NCBI GenBank assembly: GCA_023451735.1
Contig: JAEXYH010000085.1
Coordinates: forward strand, 1 to 64,000
Source: Pseudomonadota bacterium
GTDB taxonomy: Bacteria > Pseudomonadota > Alphaproteobacteria > Rhizobiales > Rhizobiaceae
Direction of reading: 5' to 3'
DNA: 64,000 nt
Under the pieces are notes generated by a model. That model saw only the letters and a program-made list of their open reading frames with translations. It did not search any database and was not told the origin of the DNA. A program made the translations under genes and the position numbers. Each line of letters begins with the position of its first letter. Position 1 is the stretch's first letter. Of this stretch, positions 26,312 through 34,189 are shown one piece after another.

Positions 26312-26532
26312 AATTGCTCCGAATATGAAGGGAGTTCATCTGCATAGCCGGCCATGGGCTAATCGCTCCTGTGCCGAAGAGGATTAAAATTCATAGGATA
26401 GATGTCAATATAAATATGATTTATTTTTGGATTTGATCAAAAATCAGATCTCTTCATACTATGAATTGAAAAGCGCAGCCTGAGCCTGTCTCAGGTGAAG
26501 CGGGCAATAACCAACAAGGGGAAGGAGTTCCG
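26312..26532. promoter_or_regulatory. Divergent dgoD/dgoR control region with two dyads
   Basis: This AT-rich 221-nt gap carries a perfect 9-bp inverted repeat, AATTCATAG at 26388-26396 and CTATGAATT at 26459-26467, and between them a perfect palindrome TTTGATCAAA at 26432-26441. The symmetric arrangement between divergent genes suits a GntR-family repressor, so I take these as candidate DgoR operators. No experimental site is known to me that matches exactly. Confidence 0.5.
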
Positions 26533-27312
26533 TTGAAAAATGTAACTATGCGCCGGGTGTTGACTGAATACGGCGCGCCGATTGCCCAACGTGGCAAGCG
26601 AAGCGTGAGAGAAGCGCTGCTTCACTGTCTTGTCGAGATGATCGTGTCGGGCGCCTTTTCGGAGAACTCCACCTTGCCGAATGAAGCCCTGCTCACAGAA
26701 CGGTTTGGCGTTAGTCGCACCAGTTTGCGGGAAGCGATGCAATATCTGTCTGCGCTGGGCATGGTGCGATCACGAACAAGGGCCGGCACGACCGTTCTTC
26801 CGAAGGAGAACTGGAATTATCTCGATCCCATCGTGCTTGACGTGATGCTCTCCGTCGGGGCTGACGAAACCTTTTACTCCTCGCTGATCGACGCTCGTCA
26901 GCTGCTCGAACCGGCAGCTGCCGCGCAGGCGGCTGTCAATGCCAATGCCCGCCAGCTTTACCATATCTCCAAGGCATTCGAGGATATGGTAGAGGCGAAC
27001 TCCCGGGATACCGAAGCCTGGAGCCGTGCCGACCTCGAGTTCCATACAGCTGTCATCAACGCCAGCGGCAACTGGGTTTATCGCCAGTTTGCAAGTGCCA
27101 TCCAGGCAGCCCTTCTCGCGAGCTTCCGGCTGACCAATCGCGCCAGCCAATCACACGAACAGGCAATTTCGAGTCATCAGGATGTTCTGGATTCCATCCG
27201 TATGCGGCGGCCCGAAGAAGCGCGTCACGCCATGGCCCACCTCATCAGCGCGGCACGTCACGAGATGACTGAAGCGCTTCGGCAGGCGCGGGTGGCTCCT
27301 CAATCCGCTTAG
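26533..27312 (+). CDS. dgoR: GntR (FadR subfamily) regulator of galactonate genes
   Basis: Regulator (259 aa) with an N-terminal winged helix (SVREALLHCLVEMIVSGAF, LPNEALLTERFGVSRTSLREAMQYLSALGMV) and a C-terminal FCD ligand-binding domain whose metal-binding residues lie around DLEFHTAVINASGN, SHQDVLDSI and HLISAARHEM. A TTG start at 26533 is favoured because AAGGAG ends 5 nt before it, while the in-frame ATG at 26548 is 20 nt away. It is divergent from dgoD, so DgoR is the natural identification; repression relieved by galactonate is the expected mode. Confidence 0.85.
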   Translation: MKNVTMRRVLTEYGAPIAQRGKRSVREALLHCLVEMIVSGAFSENSTLPNEALLTERFGVSRTSLREAMQYLSALGMVRSRTRAGTTVLPKENWNYLDPIVLDVMLSVGADETFYSSLIDARQLLEPAAAAQAAVNANARQLYHISKAFEDMVEANSRDTEAWSRADLEFHTAVINASGNWVYRQFASAIQAALLASFRLTNRASQSHEQAISSHQDVLDSIRMRRPEEARHAMAHLISAARHEMTEALRQARVAPQSA

Positions 27313-27497
27313 ATGTGAAAAAAGCCAGAAATAGGATACGCCAGTGTGACTGGTGACTTTCCTGTGCTCGGCAGTTATCGCCTGACGGATAAATGCTTAC
27401 CGTAGACCACCCATAATTGCCTCGGCTCCTTTCAGTTAGCAGGCACACAGTCGCCAAATATCATCCGGTCGCCAAAACTATTTTCTCTGAAATAAGC

Positions 27498-27518
27498 AGA
27501 AAAAGAACGACTAGTCTT
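27498..27518 (+). promoter_or_regulatory. Conserved A-rich plus dyad element, copy A
   Basis: AGAAAAAGAA (27498-27507) is directly followed by CGACTAGTCTT (27508-27518), whose core GACTAGTC is a perfect palindrome. The same arrangement recurs at 33856-33882 and 40586-40612. Here a TAGGTT hexamer lies about 20 nt downstream. It is oriented towards tetR and the genes to 33.6 kb, but about 270 nt upstream of tetR. I infer a promoter/operator of the organosulfur regulon. Confidence 0.6.
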
Positions 27519-27693
27519 TCTTGATGCCCGCTTCTTACGCTAGGTTTTCGGGCATGCGATCGTGTCAAATGACTCATCGATCTTCGCTGACGTCGGATAT
27601 CCGGAAACCATAATAACGTTGCACATTGGCAAGAAACTAGAACGGCAATCTGATTTTACGAACCACTCCCGCTTGACGCGATCCTGCCAATCA

Positions 27694-27725
27694 TTGACAA
27701 CTCACCGCACAAGACAGACCGGTCT
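27694..27725 (+). promoter_or_regulatory. tetR promoter with AGACCGGTCT operator
   Basis: A TTGACA box at 27694-27699 is followed 16 nt later by the perfect 10-bp palindrome AGACCGGTCT (27716-27725), which would overlie the -10 region. It lies 66 nt before the tetR start, as expected for autorepression. The palindrome belongs to the same RAGAC-NN-GTCTT type as the other sites in the island. Confidence 0.6.
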
Positions 27726-27791
27726 TGCTGCTGCTCTGCGACGGTGCACGGCCGATCGAGCAATGTTGAAACACGAATTCGAAGCGATGTC

Positions 27792-28361
27792 ATGAGAGAA
27801 GCAATACCTGACCAGATCCTCACCGCCGCCGGAGCGCTTTTCTATCGGGAGGGTATCCGCGCGGTGGGAATAGATCGCATCATAGAAGAAGCGAATGTCG
27901 CAAAGGCAACGCTTTATCGGCACTTCCCTTCCAAGGATCATCTTGTCGCCGCCTATCTTCAAGCGCGCCATGACCGTGTCATCCGATCTCTTAAGGAAGT
28001 CGTGGAAGCCGCCATGGCTCCAAGGGATCAGATAAGGCTGATCTTCGAGCGTCTGCATGAGAAAGCGGACAGTCCCGAGTTTCGCGGCTGCGCCTTCGCG
28101 CTTGCTGTCGCCGAACATGGCGATTCCGAACGTGTCGTCTCCATTGCGCAGAACCACAAGACGATGGTCAGGGACATATTCGCCGCGATCATGTCGAAGG
28201 CAGGCAGCGGGTCGCAGGGGGCGGCAGCGCATCTTTCCCTTCTTTACGAGGGAGCACTGGCCACCGTTGCAGTCGGACGCGACCCGAGTGCCGTTCTTGT
28301 TGCCCGCGATTGCGCACTTTCCGTCTTCGATGCGGCGGTTTCCACCGATCAGCCTTCCTGA
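27792..28361 (+). CDS. TetR/AcrR-family repressor
   Basis: Regulator (189 aa) with the N-terminal TetR helix-turn-helix: PDQILTAAGALFYREGIRAVG followed by IDRIIEEANVAKATLYRHFPSKDHLVAAYL. The C-terminal effector domain is all helical and of unknown ligand. The ATG at 27792 is preferred; an upstream in-frame GTG would add 16 poor residues. The gene starts a + strand run of sulfur-related genes 15 nt before the DsbA-like gene. A perfect palindrome in its own promoter and related dyads at 27.5, 33.9 and 40.6 kb suggest that it controls the island. Confidence 0.88.
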   Translation: MREAIPDQILTAAGALFYREGIRAVGIDRIIEEANVAKATLYRHFPSKDHLVAAYLQARHDRVIRSLKEVVEAAMAPRDQIRLIFERLHEKADSPEFRGCAFALAVAEHGDSERVVSIAQNHKTMVRDIFAAIMSKAGSGSQGAAAHLSLLYEGALATVAVGRDPSAVLVARDCALSVFDAAVSTDQPS

Positions 28362-28376
28362 AAGCGATAGCAGACC

Positions 28377-28979
28377 ATGACAAAGACAATTGATTTCTTC
28401 TTCAGCATTGGCTCGCCCTGGGCCTTTATTGGCCTTGAGCCGTTTGCAGCACTGGCGGGCGAGCATGGCGCCACGATCCGCCCTCACGTCATTCCACTTA
28501 TCGAGGATAACGGCGGCATCTACTCCCGCGACCGGCCGGAGGCGCGCCGGGCCTACTGGACGAAGGACCTGAAACGGTGGGCAACACTGAGGGGTAAGGT
28601 ATTGAACTTCGACAACCGTGGAGCACTTTCCGATCCGGCACCGGCCGGCCTGATGGTCGTCGCCGCGATCGAATCCGGCCAGGACTGGCTCAAGCTGACG
28701 AAAGCGCTTCAGGAAGCCTTCTGGGGACGCGGTGAAGACATCGGCAATACCGAGATCCGCCAGTCGATTGCGAGCGCAGCAGGGTTTGATGCCGCAGCGC
28801 TGGATGAACTGGGCCAGAGCGAGGCGATCCAGACACGCCGGGCGTCCAGCTATGAGACCGCCAAGGCCGCCGGCGTCTTCGGACTTCCCACCTTCCTTTA
28901 TGAAGGCGAACTCTATTGGGGCCAGGATAGCCTGCCTTTTCTCGAACGTCACTTGAAGGGCGAAAAGCTGGTCGCCTGA
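28377..28979 (+). CDS. DsbA-fold 2-hydroxychromene-2-carboxylate isomerase-like / GST kappa protein
   Basis: Thioredoxin-fold protein (200 aa) with an inserted helical domain, as in 2-hydroxychromene-2-carboxylate isomerase and kappa-class glutathione transferase. The active-site segment FFFSIGSPWAFIGLEPF carries Ser instead of a CxxC pair, and GVFGLPTFLYEGELYWGQDSL holds the cis-Pro loop. It therefore is not a thiol oxidoreductase but probably uses glutathione for an isomerisation or transfer. No chromene or naphthalene pathway is present, so in this sulfur context the substrate is likely different and unknown. It lies 15 nt after tetR. Confidence 0.8.
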   Translation: MTKTIDFFFSIGSPWAFIGLEPFAALAGEHGATIRPHVIPLIEDNGGIYSRDRPEARRAYWTKDLKRWATLRGKVLNFDNRGALSDPAPAGLMVVAAIESGQDWLKLTKALQEAFWGRGEDIGNTEIRQSIASAAGFDAAALDELGQSEAIQTRRASSYETAKAAGVFGLPTFLYEGELYWGQDSLPFLERHLKGEKLVA

Positions 28980-29053
28980 TTTTCGCACCAGCCCGGCACG
29001 CGCCGCGGCCGCAGTGCGCTTTTGAAACATCCGCGTATTTTTCGGAGTAATCC

Positions 29054-29917
29054 ATGCCTCTTTCCCTGCCCGGTTCACTCGTCTCCACCGAATGGTTGGC
29101 GTCGCATTTCGGCCAACCCGAGCTCGTCATTCTCGATGGATCGTTCAAGCTTCCGGGCGTAATGCCAATTGCAGCCGAGGATTTTGCCGCCCGGCACATT
29201 CCCGATGCGCGGTTTTTCGATATCGACAAAATTGCCGATCACGAGACATCGCTGCCGCATATGCTGCCCTCGCCAGAAGCTTTCGAGCACTACGCAGCAG
29301 ATCTCGGCATCTCGAACGACAGCGTCGTCGTGGTTTACGACACGCCTGGGCTGATGTCGGCAGGCCGCGTCTGGTGGACATTAAGAACATTCGGCCACAC
29401 CAAGGTCGCGGTTCTCGACGGTGGCTTGCGGAAGTGGCTGGCGGAAGGCCGGCCGGTAACCGATACAGTTGCTACCTTCGCGAGGGGCGCTTTCCGGGCG
29501 CATTTCCATCCAGAGTCGGTGCGCTCGAAAGCACAGGTATTCGGCAATATCGAAAGCCGGGCCGAGCAGATAATCGATGCCCGCTCCGCTGCACGCTTCA
29601 CGGCCACCGAAAAAGAAGCGCGTCCCGGTCTTCGTTCCGGCCATATTCCGGGCAGCCTCAACCTGCCTTTCAACGCCCTGACCAACCCCGAAACGGGTGA
29701 ACTGCTGGATGTCGCCAGCATTGCCAAGGCATTCGAGAAGTCCGGCCTGGATCTTTCCAAACCCGTCATTGCAAGTTGCGGTTCAGGCGTGACAGCCGCT
29801 GCTCTCGCCTTCGGTCTTCACCTTGCCGGCAAGGACGATGTCGCTATCTATGACGGCGCCTGGACCGAATGGGGACAGCCGGGAGACACTCCGGTTGACA
29901 CCGGAGAAGTCAGATGA
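29054..29917 (+). CDS. sseA: 3-mercaptopyruvate sulfurtransferase
   Basis: Two-domain rhodanese-like protein (287 aa). The N-terminal domain is the inactive structural one. The C-terminal domain carries the catalytic C242 in the loop CGSGVTA, which is typical of 3-mercaptopyruvate sulfurtransferase; thiosulfate sulfurtransferases have CRKGVTA. It turns 3-mercaptopyruvate into pyruvate plus a protein persulfide or sulfane sulfur. Its stop overlaps the start of the FAD dehydrogenase gene (ATGA), so the two are translationally coupled. That fits a route from a D-2-hydroxy thio-acid to mercaptopyruvate to pyruvate. Confidence 0.9.
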   Translation: MPLSLPGSLVSTEWLASHFGQPELVILDGSFKLPGVMPIAAEDFAARHIPDARFFDIDKIADHETSLPHMLPSPEAFEHYAADLGISNDSVVVVYDTPGLMSAGRVWWTLRTFGHTKVAVLDGGLRKWLAEGRPVTDTVATFARGAFRAHFHPESVRSKAQVFGNIESRAEQIIDARSAARFTATEKEARPGLRSGHIPGSLNLPFNALTNPETGELLDVASIAKAFEKSGLDLSKPVIASCGSGVTAAALAFGLHLAGKDDVAIYDGAWTEWGQPGDTPVDTGEVR

Positions 29918-31314
29918 GCGTGCTTCCGACCTCTCTTTCCGAAACGCTGAAAAATCGTTTTGGCGACCGTTATTCGACATCTCAGGCCCTGCGTGAACAG
30001 CACGGACGTGGCGAATCCCATCACACGCCGGCCATCCCTGATGCGGTCGTCTTCGCTGAAACAACCGAAGACGTGGCGGAGATCGTCCGTCTATGTGCTG
30101 CCGAAGGCGTTCCCGTTATCGCTTTCGGTGCAGGCACCTCGCTCGAAGGACACCTGACGGCGGTACGTGGTGGCGTTTCCATCGATCTTTCGCGCATGTC
30201 GAATATTGCGCGTATCAGCGCCGAGGATCTCGATTGCACAGTTGAGGCGGGCGTCACACGCGAGCAATTGAACACCCATCTTCGCGACCTGGGCCTGTTT
30301 TTCCCGATCGATCCGGGTGCCAATGCCTCGATCGGCGGCATGGCATCGACGCGCGCATCCGGCACCAATGCGGTCCGCTACGGCACCATGCGCGAAAACG
30401 TGCTGGGGCTGACGGTCGTGCTGCCGAACGGCCAGATTATCCGCACTGGTGGCCGAGCGCGCAAGTCCTCGGCCGGCTATGATCTGACCCGGCTGTTCGT
30501 CGGCTCCGAGGGTACGCTCGGCATCATTACCGAGGTGACGCTGCGTCTCTACGGTATCCCCGAGACGATCTCTGCCGCACTCTGCTCGTTCGAAAGCGTC
30601 GAACATGCTGTTGCCGCTGCCATCCAGGTCGTCCAGCTCGGCATTCCGGTTGCCCGCATGGAACTGATGGACCGTGGCCTGATCAAGGCCGTCAACGCCT
30701 ATTCCAACCTGTCGCTGAAGATAGAGGATACGCTTGCCTTTGAATTCCACGGCTCACCGGCCGGCGTGCAGGAACAGGTCGAAATGGTCGCGGCCATCGT
30801 CGAGGAGAACGGTGGGCGGGATTTCGAATGGGCGAATGCCCCCGAAGACCGGAACCGACTGTGGAAAGCGCGCCACAACGCCTTCTACGCCGTTGTTTCT
30901 CAACGCGAGAACGCCAAGGGCTGGTCGTCAGATGTCTGCGTACCCGTCTCGCAATTGAGTGGCTGCATCCTGAACACGCGTGAACTGTTGGAAGATTGCA
31001 GCGTTCCGGCAGCCATTCTCGGACATGTCGGCGACGGCAATTATCATGTCGTCTTCGCAGTCGATCCAAGCAATCAGGACGAGTTGGACGAGGTTGCAGC
31101 CATCAACAAGAAGATGGTCCAATACGCAATTTCGGTCGGCGGCACCTCGACGGGCGAACATGGTGTCGGTACCGGCAAAATCGCTTATCTGCGGGCCGAA
31201 CATGGCGATGCCGTTGATCTCATGGCGGTCATCAAGAATGCTATCGATCCGGCAGGAATTATGAACCCAGGCAAAGTATTGCCCAATCAGGCGTTATCGT
31301 CCGAAACACGTTGA
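29914..31314 (+). CDS. FAD-linked D-2-hydroxyacid (D-lactate-type) dehydrogenase
   Basis: Flavoprotein (466 aa) of the GlcD/Dld/LDHD family. The N-terminal PCMH FAD-binding domain contains VPVIAFGAGTSLEGHLTAVRGGVSIDLSRM, DPGANASIGGMASTRASGTNAVRYGTMRENVLGL and FVGSEGTLGIITEVTLRL. The C-terminal domain has the metal-binding GHVGDGNYHVVF and the STGEHGVGTGKI segment. Family members oxidise D-lactate or related D-2-hydroxyacids, passing electrons to a cytochrome or quinone. The overlap with sseA suggests that the real substrate may be a thio-analogue such as 3-mercaptolactate; that is inference. Ordinary D-lactate remains possible. Confidence 0.85.
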   Translation: MSVLPTSLSETLKNRFGDRYSTSQALREQHGRGESHHTPAIPDAVVFAETTEDVAEIVRLCAAEGVPVIAFGAGTSLEGHLTAVRGGVSIDLSRMSNIARISAEDLDCTVEAGVTREQLNTHLRDLGLFFPIDPGANASIGGMASTRASGTNAVRYGTMRENVLGLTVVLPNGQIIRTGGRARKSSAGYDLTRLFVGSEGTLGIITEVTLRLYGIPETISAALCSFESVEHAVAAAIQVVQLGIPVARMELMDRGLIKAVNAYSNLSLKIEDTLAFEFHGSPAGVQEQVEMVAAIVEENGGRDFEWANAPEDRNRLWKARHNAFYAVVSQRENAKGWSSDVCVPVSQLSGCILNTRELLEDCSVPAAILGHVGDGNYHVVFAVDPSNQDELDEVAAINKKMVQYAISVGGTSTGEHGVGTGKIAYLRAEHGDAVDLMAVIKNAIDPAGIMNPGKVLPNQALSSETR

Positions 31315-31333
31315 TCGCCGAGGATGTTACGCC

Positions 31334-33649
31334 ATGAACTCGTTCAAGCCCCACAGCTCTCATTGGGGAGCCTTTTCAGGCCGATATGAAGACGGCACGC
31401 TTGAAATCCAACCGCATCCCGGCGACCCGCATCCTTCGCCATTGCTGGGTAATCTTCCCGCGATTGCGAATAGTCCCGCTCGTATCCGGCGTCCAGCCGT
31501 CCGGCGCGGCTGGCTTGAACGTGCATCCGGTCATGCGGGGAGACGCGGTGAGGATGATTATGTTGAAATCAGTTGGTCCGAGGCCGTGGAACTCGTCGCC
31601 AACGAACTCAAGCGCGTTTACCGGGATTTTGGCCCAGGTGCCGTCTTTGGCGGCTCTTATGGCTGGTCGAGTGCAGGACGGTTCCACCATGCGCAGAGCC
31701 AGATCCATCGCTTTTTGAATGTGCTGGGCGGCTATGTGCGGTCCGTCAACAGCTATAGTTCCGGCGCAGCATCGGTCATCATTCCGCATGTGCTGGGCCC
31801 ATATGATACGGTTGACCGCAAGAGCGTCACCTGGGATGCCATCGAGCGCAGCACGGAACTCGTAGTTGCTTTCGGCGGGATGGCAATCAAGAACGCAGAC
31901 GTTCATGGCGGTGGCATCGGCGCTCATGTCGTGCGGCAAAAGTTGTCCGGCGCGAATGCCCGTGGTGCCCGATTCATATCCGTCAGCCCGCTAAAGGACG
32001 ATTTTCCTGCCGAGGTGAACGCCGGATGGCTGCCGATTATCCCAGGCACCGACGTCGCCCTGATGCTTGGTCTTGCGCATGTGCTCGTGGTCGAAGGCTT
32101 GCATGACCGCGAATTTCTTCAGCGCTATACGGTAGGATACGAACGTTTCGAAGATTACCTGCTTGGCCGCAGCGACGGATTGCCGAAGTCGGCCGAATGG
32201 GCCGCGGAAATCTGCGGAATCAGCAACGAGACCATCAGTGATCTAGCGCGGACGATGGCTCGCTCCAGAACACTGGTGACCGTAAGTCACTCGCTCCAGC
32301 GCGCAGACTATGGCGAGCAGCCGGTCTGGATGGGCATCACCCTCGCCGCCATGCTCGGGCAGATCGGACTGGACGGCGGCGGGTATTCCTATTCCCTCGG
32401 AGCACTCGGCAATATCGGCAAACGCCAGCTGGCCGTACCGCTGCCGACGCTCAACCAGTTCAAGAACCCCGTTACGGATTATATCCCAGTCGCACGTATT
32501 GCCGATATGCTGCTCAATCCGGGCGGAGATTTTCATTACAACGGCAACCTTATGCGTTATCCGGATATCCGCCTCGTCTATTGGGCGGGCGGCAATCCGT
32601 TTCATCATCATCAGGATCTCAACAGGCTGAGGGCAGCATTCAAGCGCCCGGAAACAATCATCGTTCACGAAACGGCCTGGACATCCACCGCCCGTCACGC
32701 GGATATTGTCCTGCCGGCAACGACGACACTCGAGCGAGACGACATCGGTGCGGCTGACCGCGACGATCTGATGATTGCCATGAAGAAGCTGATCGACCCG
32801 GTCGGCGAGGCACAAGACGATTATGCGATCTTTTCAGAGATCGCGCGACATCTCGGGAAGTTCGAGGCCTTCACCGAAAACCGCACAGCCGGGGAGTGGC
32901 TCTCCTTCATGTTCGAAACGACGCGTCAGGCACTCGCAGCCGGCGCTCATGAGGCTCCGAATTTCGAGATGTTCTGGGAACGGGGCGAATTACGGCTCCC
33001 GCTCAAGCCCGACGAGGGCGGACCAGCGCGTGCATTCCGCGACGATCCGGCCGCTTCTCCGCTGCAGACCCCATCCGGCAAGATCGAAATATTTTCAGAG
33101 ACAATAGCAGGTTTCGGCTATGAAGACTGCCGCGGTCATCCACATTGGTACCCCGCGAGAATAGCCGAGACCGATCGAACCATTTACCCGCTGCATCTGG
33201 TTTGTAATCAGCCGCATCAGCGCCTGCATAGCCAATTGGATTATGGCGACTTCAGCCGCTCGACGAAAATCAAAAGCCGTGAGCCAATCCGTATCAACCC
33301 TGCCGACGCAGCGGCTCGGAATATAGCTGATGGCGACATCGTCAGGCTTTTTAACCGACGCGGCAGCTGCCTCGCTGCAGCGGTGTTAAGCGAAGACGTA
33401 CGAAAAGGCGTCATGCAGCTTGCAACGGGCGCGTGGTTCGAGCCGGATGATCCGAAGTCGGAACATACCATGTGCATCCACGGCAATCCGAATATCCTCA
33501 CGCAGGATATCGGAACCTCGCAATTGGCCCAGGGCTGCACCGGGCAGATCACGAAAGTTGAGGTCGAGCGGTTTTCCGGGGAACTTCCGCCAGTGCGGAT
33601 TTTTGAAGGCATGACGTTCTTTAAAGACATGAATGGCGCGGGCGCGTAA
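31334..33649 (+). CDS. bisC: Molybdopterin S-/N-oxide reductase, BisC-like
   Basis: Molybdenum bis-MGD enzyme (771 aa) of the DMSO/TMAO/biotin-sulfoxide reductase group. The N-terminus lacks both a twin-arginine signal and the iron-sulfur cysteines, so it should be cytoplasmic like BisC. The SYGWSSAGRFHHAQSQ segment corresponds to the region with the Mo-coordinating Ser in this family. Other motifs are YWAGGNPFHHHQDLNRL, TAWTSTARHADIVLPATTTLERDD, LVCNQPHQRLHSQLDYG (cofactor contact) and the C-terminal MGD-binding domain with LATGAWFEPDDP and LAQGCTGQI. Expected substrates are methionine, biotin or other sulfoxides. It sits 19 nt after the FAD dehydrogenase and ends the first transcription unit of the island. 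Confidence 0.9.
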   Translation: MNSFKPHSSHWGAFSGRYEDGTLEIQPHPGDPHPSPLLGNLPAIANSPARIRRPAVRRGWLERASGHAGRRGEDDYVEISWSEAVELVANELKRVYRDFGPGAVFGGSYGWSSAGRFHHAQSQIHRFLNVLGGYVRSVNSYSSGAASVIIPHVLGPYDTVDRKSVTWDAIERSTELVVAFGGMAIKNADVHGGGIGAHVVRQKLSGANARGARFISVSPLKDDFPAEVNAGWLPIIPGTDVALMLGLAHVLVVEGLHDREFLQRYTVGYERFEDYLLGRSDGLPKSAEWAAEICGISNETISDLARTMARSRTLVTVSHSLQRADYGEQPVWMGITLAAMLGQIGLDGGGYSYSLGALGNIGKRQLAVPLPTLNQFKNPVTDYIPVARIADMLLNPGGDFHYNGNLMRYPDIRLVYWAGGNPFHHHQDLNRLRAAFKRPETIIVHETAWTSTARHADIVLPATTTLERDDIGAADRDDLMIAMKKLIDPVGEAQDDYAIFSEIARHLGKFEAFTENRTAGEWLSFMFETTRQALAAGAHEAPNFEMFWERGELRLPLKPDEGGPARAFRDDPAASPLQTPSGKIEIFSETIAGFGYEDCRGHPHWYPARIAETDRTIYPLHLVCNQPHQRLHSQLDYGDFSRSTKIKSREPIRINPADAAARNIADGDIVRLFNRRGSCLAAAVLSEDVRKGVMQLATGAWFEPDDPKSEHTMCIHGNPNILTQDIGTSQLAQGCTGQITKVEVERFSGELPPVRIFEGMTFFKDMNGAGA

Positions 33650-33673
33650 GCGCAAACCAATAAATCCGGCTTG

Positions 33674-33710
33674 TTGCACTCGGGGATGCCCCGGGCATTC
33701 CCGAGTGCAA
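33674..33710 (+). terminator. Strong inverted repeat after bisC
   Basis: TTGCACTCGGG and CCCGAGTGCAA form a perfect 11-bp stem around GATGCCCCGGGCATT, which can itself fold. It lies 24 nt after the bisC stop and probably ends the unit. No T-run follows, so it may work with Rho or mainly protect the 3' end. Confidence 0.55.
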
Positions 33711-33854
33711 GACATGAGCAAACCAAGGGCTTCCTTAATGTTGGCTCGGCATGGTTTCGTTCAGGGACAGCTTCAAGCGCCCTGCGAGCAGTCCATACAG
33801 CCTTTGAAACGGCAATCCCAAAGCCATCCCAAAAGGCGACAAATTAATCCATTA

Positions 33855-33908
33855 ATTCCATAGAAAAAGAATAACCAGTCTTTCTCCCTCGCACGACGCT
33901 GCTAGGCT
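33855..33908 (+). promoter_or_regulatory. Conserved A-rich plus dyad element, copy B, with -10
   Basis: ATTCCATAGAAAAAGAA (33855-33871) is identical over 17 nt to the copy at 40585-40601. It is followed by TAACCAGTCTT (33872-33882) in place of the AGAC-NN-GTCT dyad. CTTTCT (33880-33885) and TAGGCT (33903-33908) are 17 nt apart, and the same spacing occurs in copy C. I take it as the promoter/operator for the importer genes. Confidence 0.65.
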
Positions 33909-33950
33909 GTGCGTCATGATCTTCTCGTCGAAAACCGGAAGGACCGCGTC

Positions 33951-34013
33951 ATGAACGGAACATGTACCGCCGAGCGCGCTCCCCGCTCGAAACAGCCAGC
34001 CAAGGCTGCCTGA
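33951..34013 (+). CDS. Possible leader peptide (20 aa) upstream of the importer
   Basis: A short frame encoding MNGTCTAERAPRSKQPAKAA starts at an ATG preceded by GGAAGGA at a good distance and overlaps the stop of another 12-codon frame (33916-33954). It contains one Cys. It lies between the promoter and the importer gene and could be a cysteine- or sulfur-responsive leader, but a 20-codon frame can also arise by chance. Confidence 0.25.
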   Translation: MNGTCTAERAPRSKQPAKAA

Positions 34014-34189
34014 CAGCGGCAATGCCGCAGACCAGCCATCAGTTTTCATCCGGACATTCACCTGCTCAGCAAAGAAAAGCTGCAGCAACGGCTTGGCGCG
34101 CGCAATTCTTTCTCCCGCGGTTGAGCGTGCCGTGCGCCTAGCAGAAGTCTGAAAACCCAACCTACGCCCCGAACCATCAGGATCTTCCT

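Larger units (their letters stand above)
27313..27791. other. 479-nt gap upstream of tetR holding two candidate operators
   Basis: No gene is recognised here. The stretch holds the first copy of the A-rich plus AGAC-NN-GTCT element (27498-27518) and the palindrome in front of tetR (27716-27725). The low-quality open frame at 27562-27795 has no recognisable features and overlaps the regulator start. Confidence 0.6.
33650..34189. other. 540-nt leader region upstream of the ABC importer
   Basis: The stretch holds the post-bisC hairpin, the second A-rich/dyad element (33855-33882), a likely -10 (TAGGCT at 33903-33908), and two overlapping micro-frames at 33916-33954 (12 codons) and 33951-34013 (20 codons). 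After these, about 175 nt without recognisable features precede the importer gene. An untranslated leader this long hints at post-initiation control. Confidence 0.5.

Noticed and set aside
27702..29078. A 458-codon - strand open frame
   Set aside because: It is antisense to tetR and the DsbA-like gene, has no recognisable motif, and is explained by the high GC content of the third codon positions.
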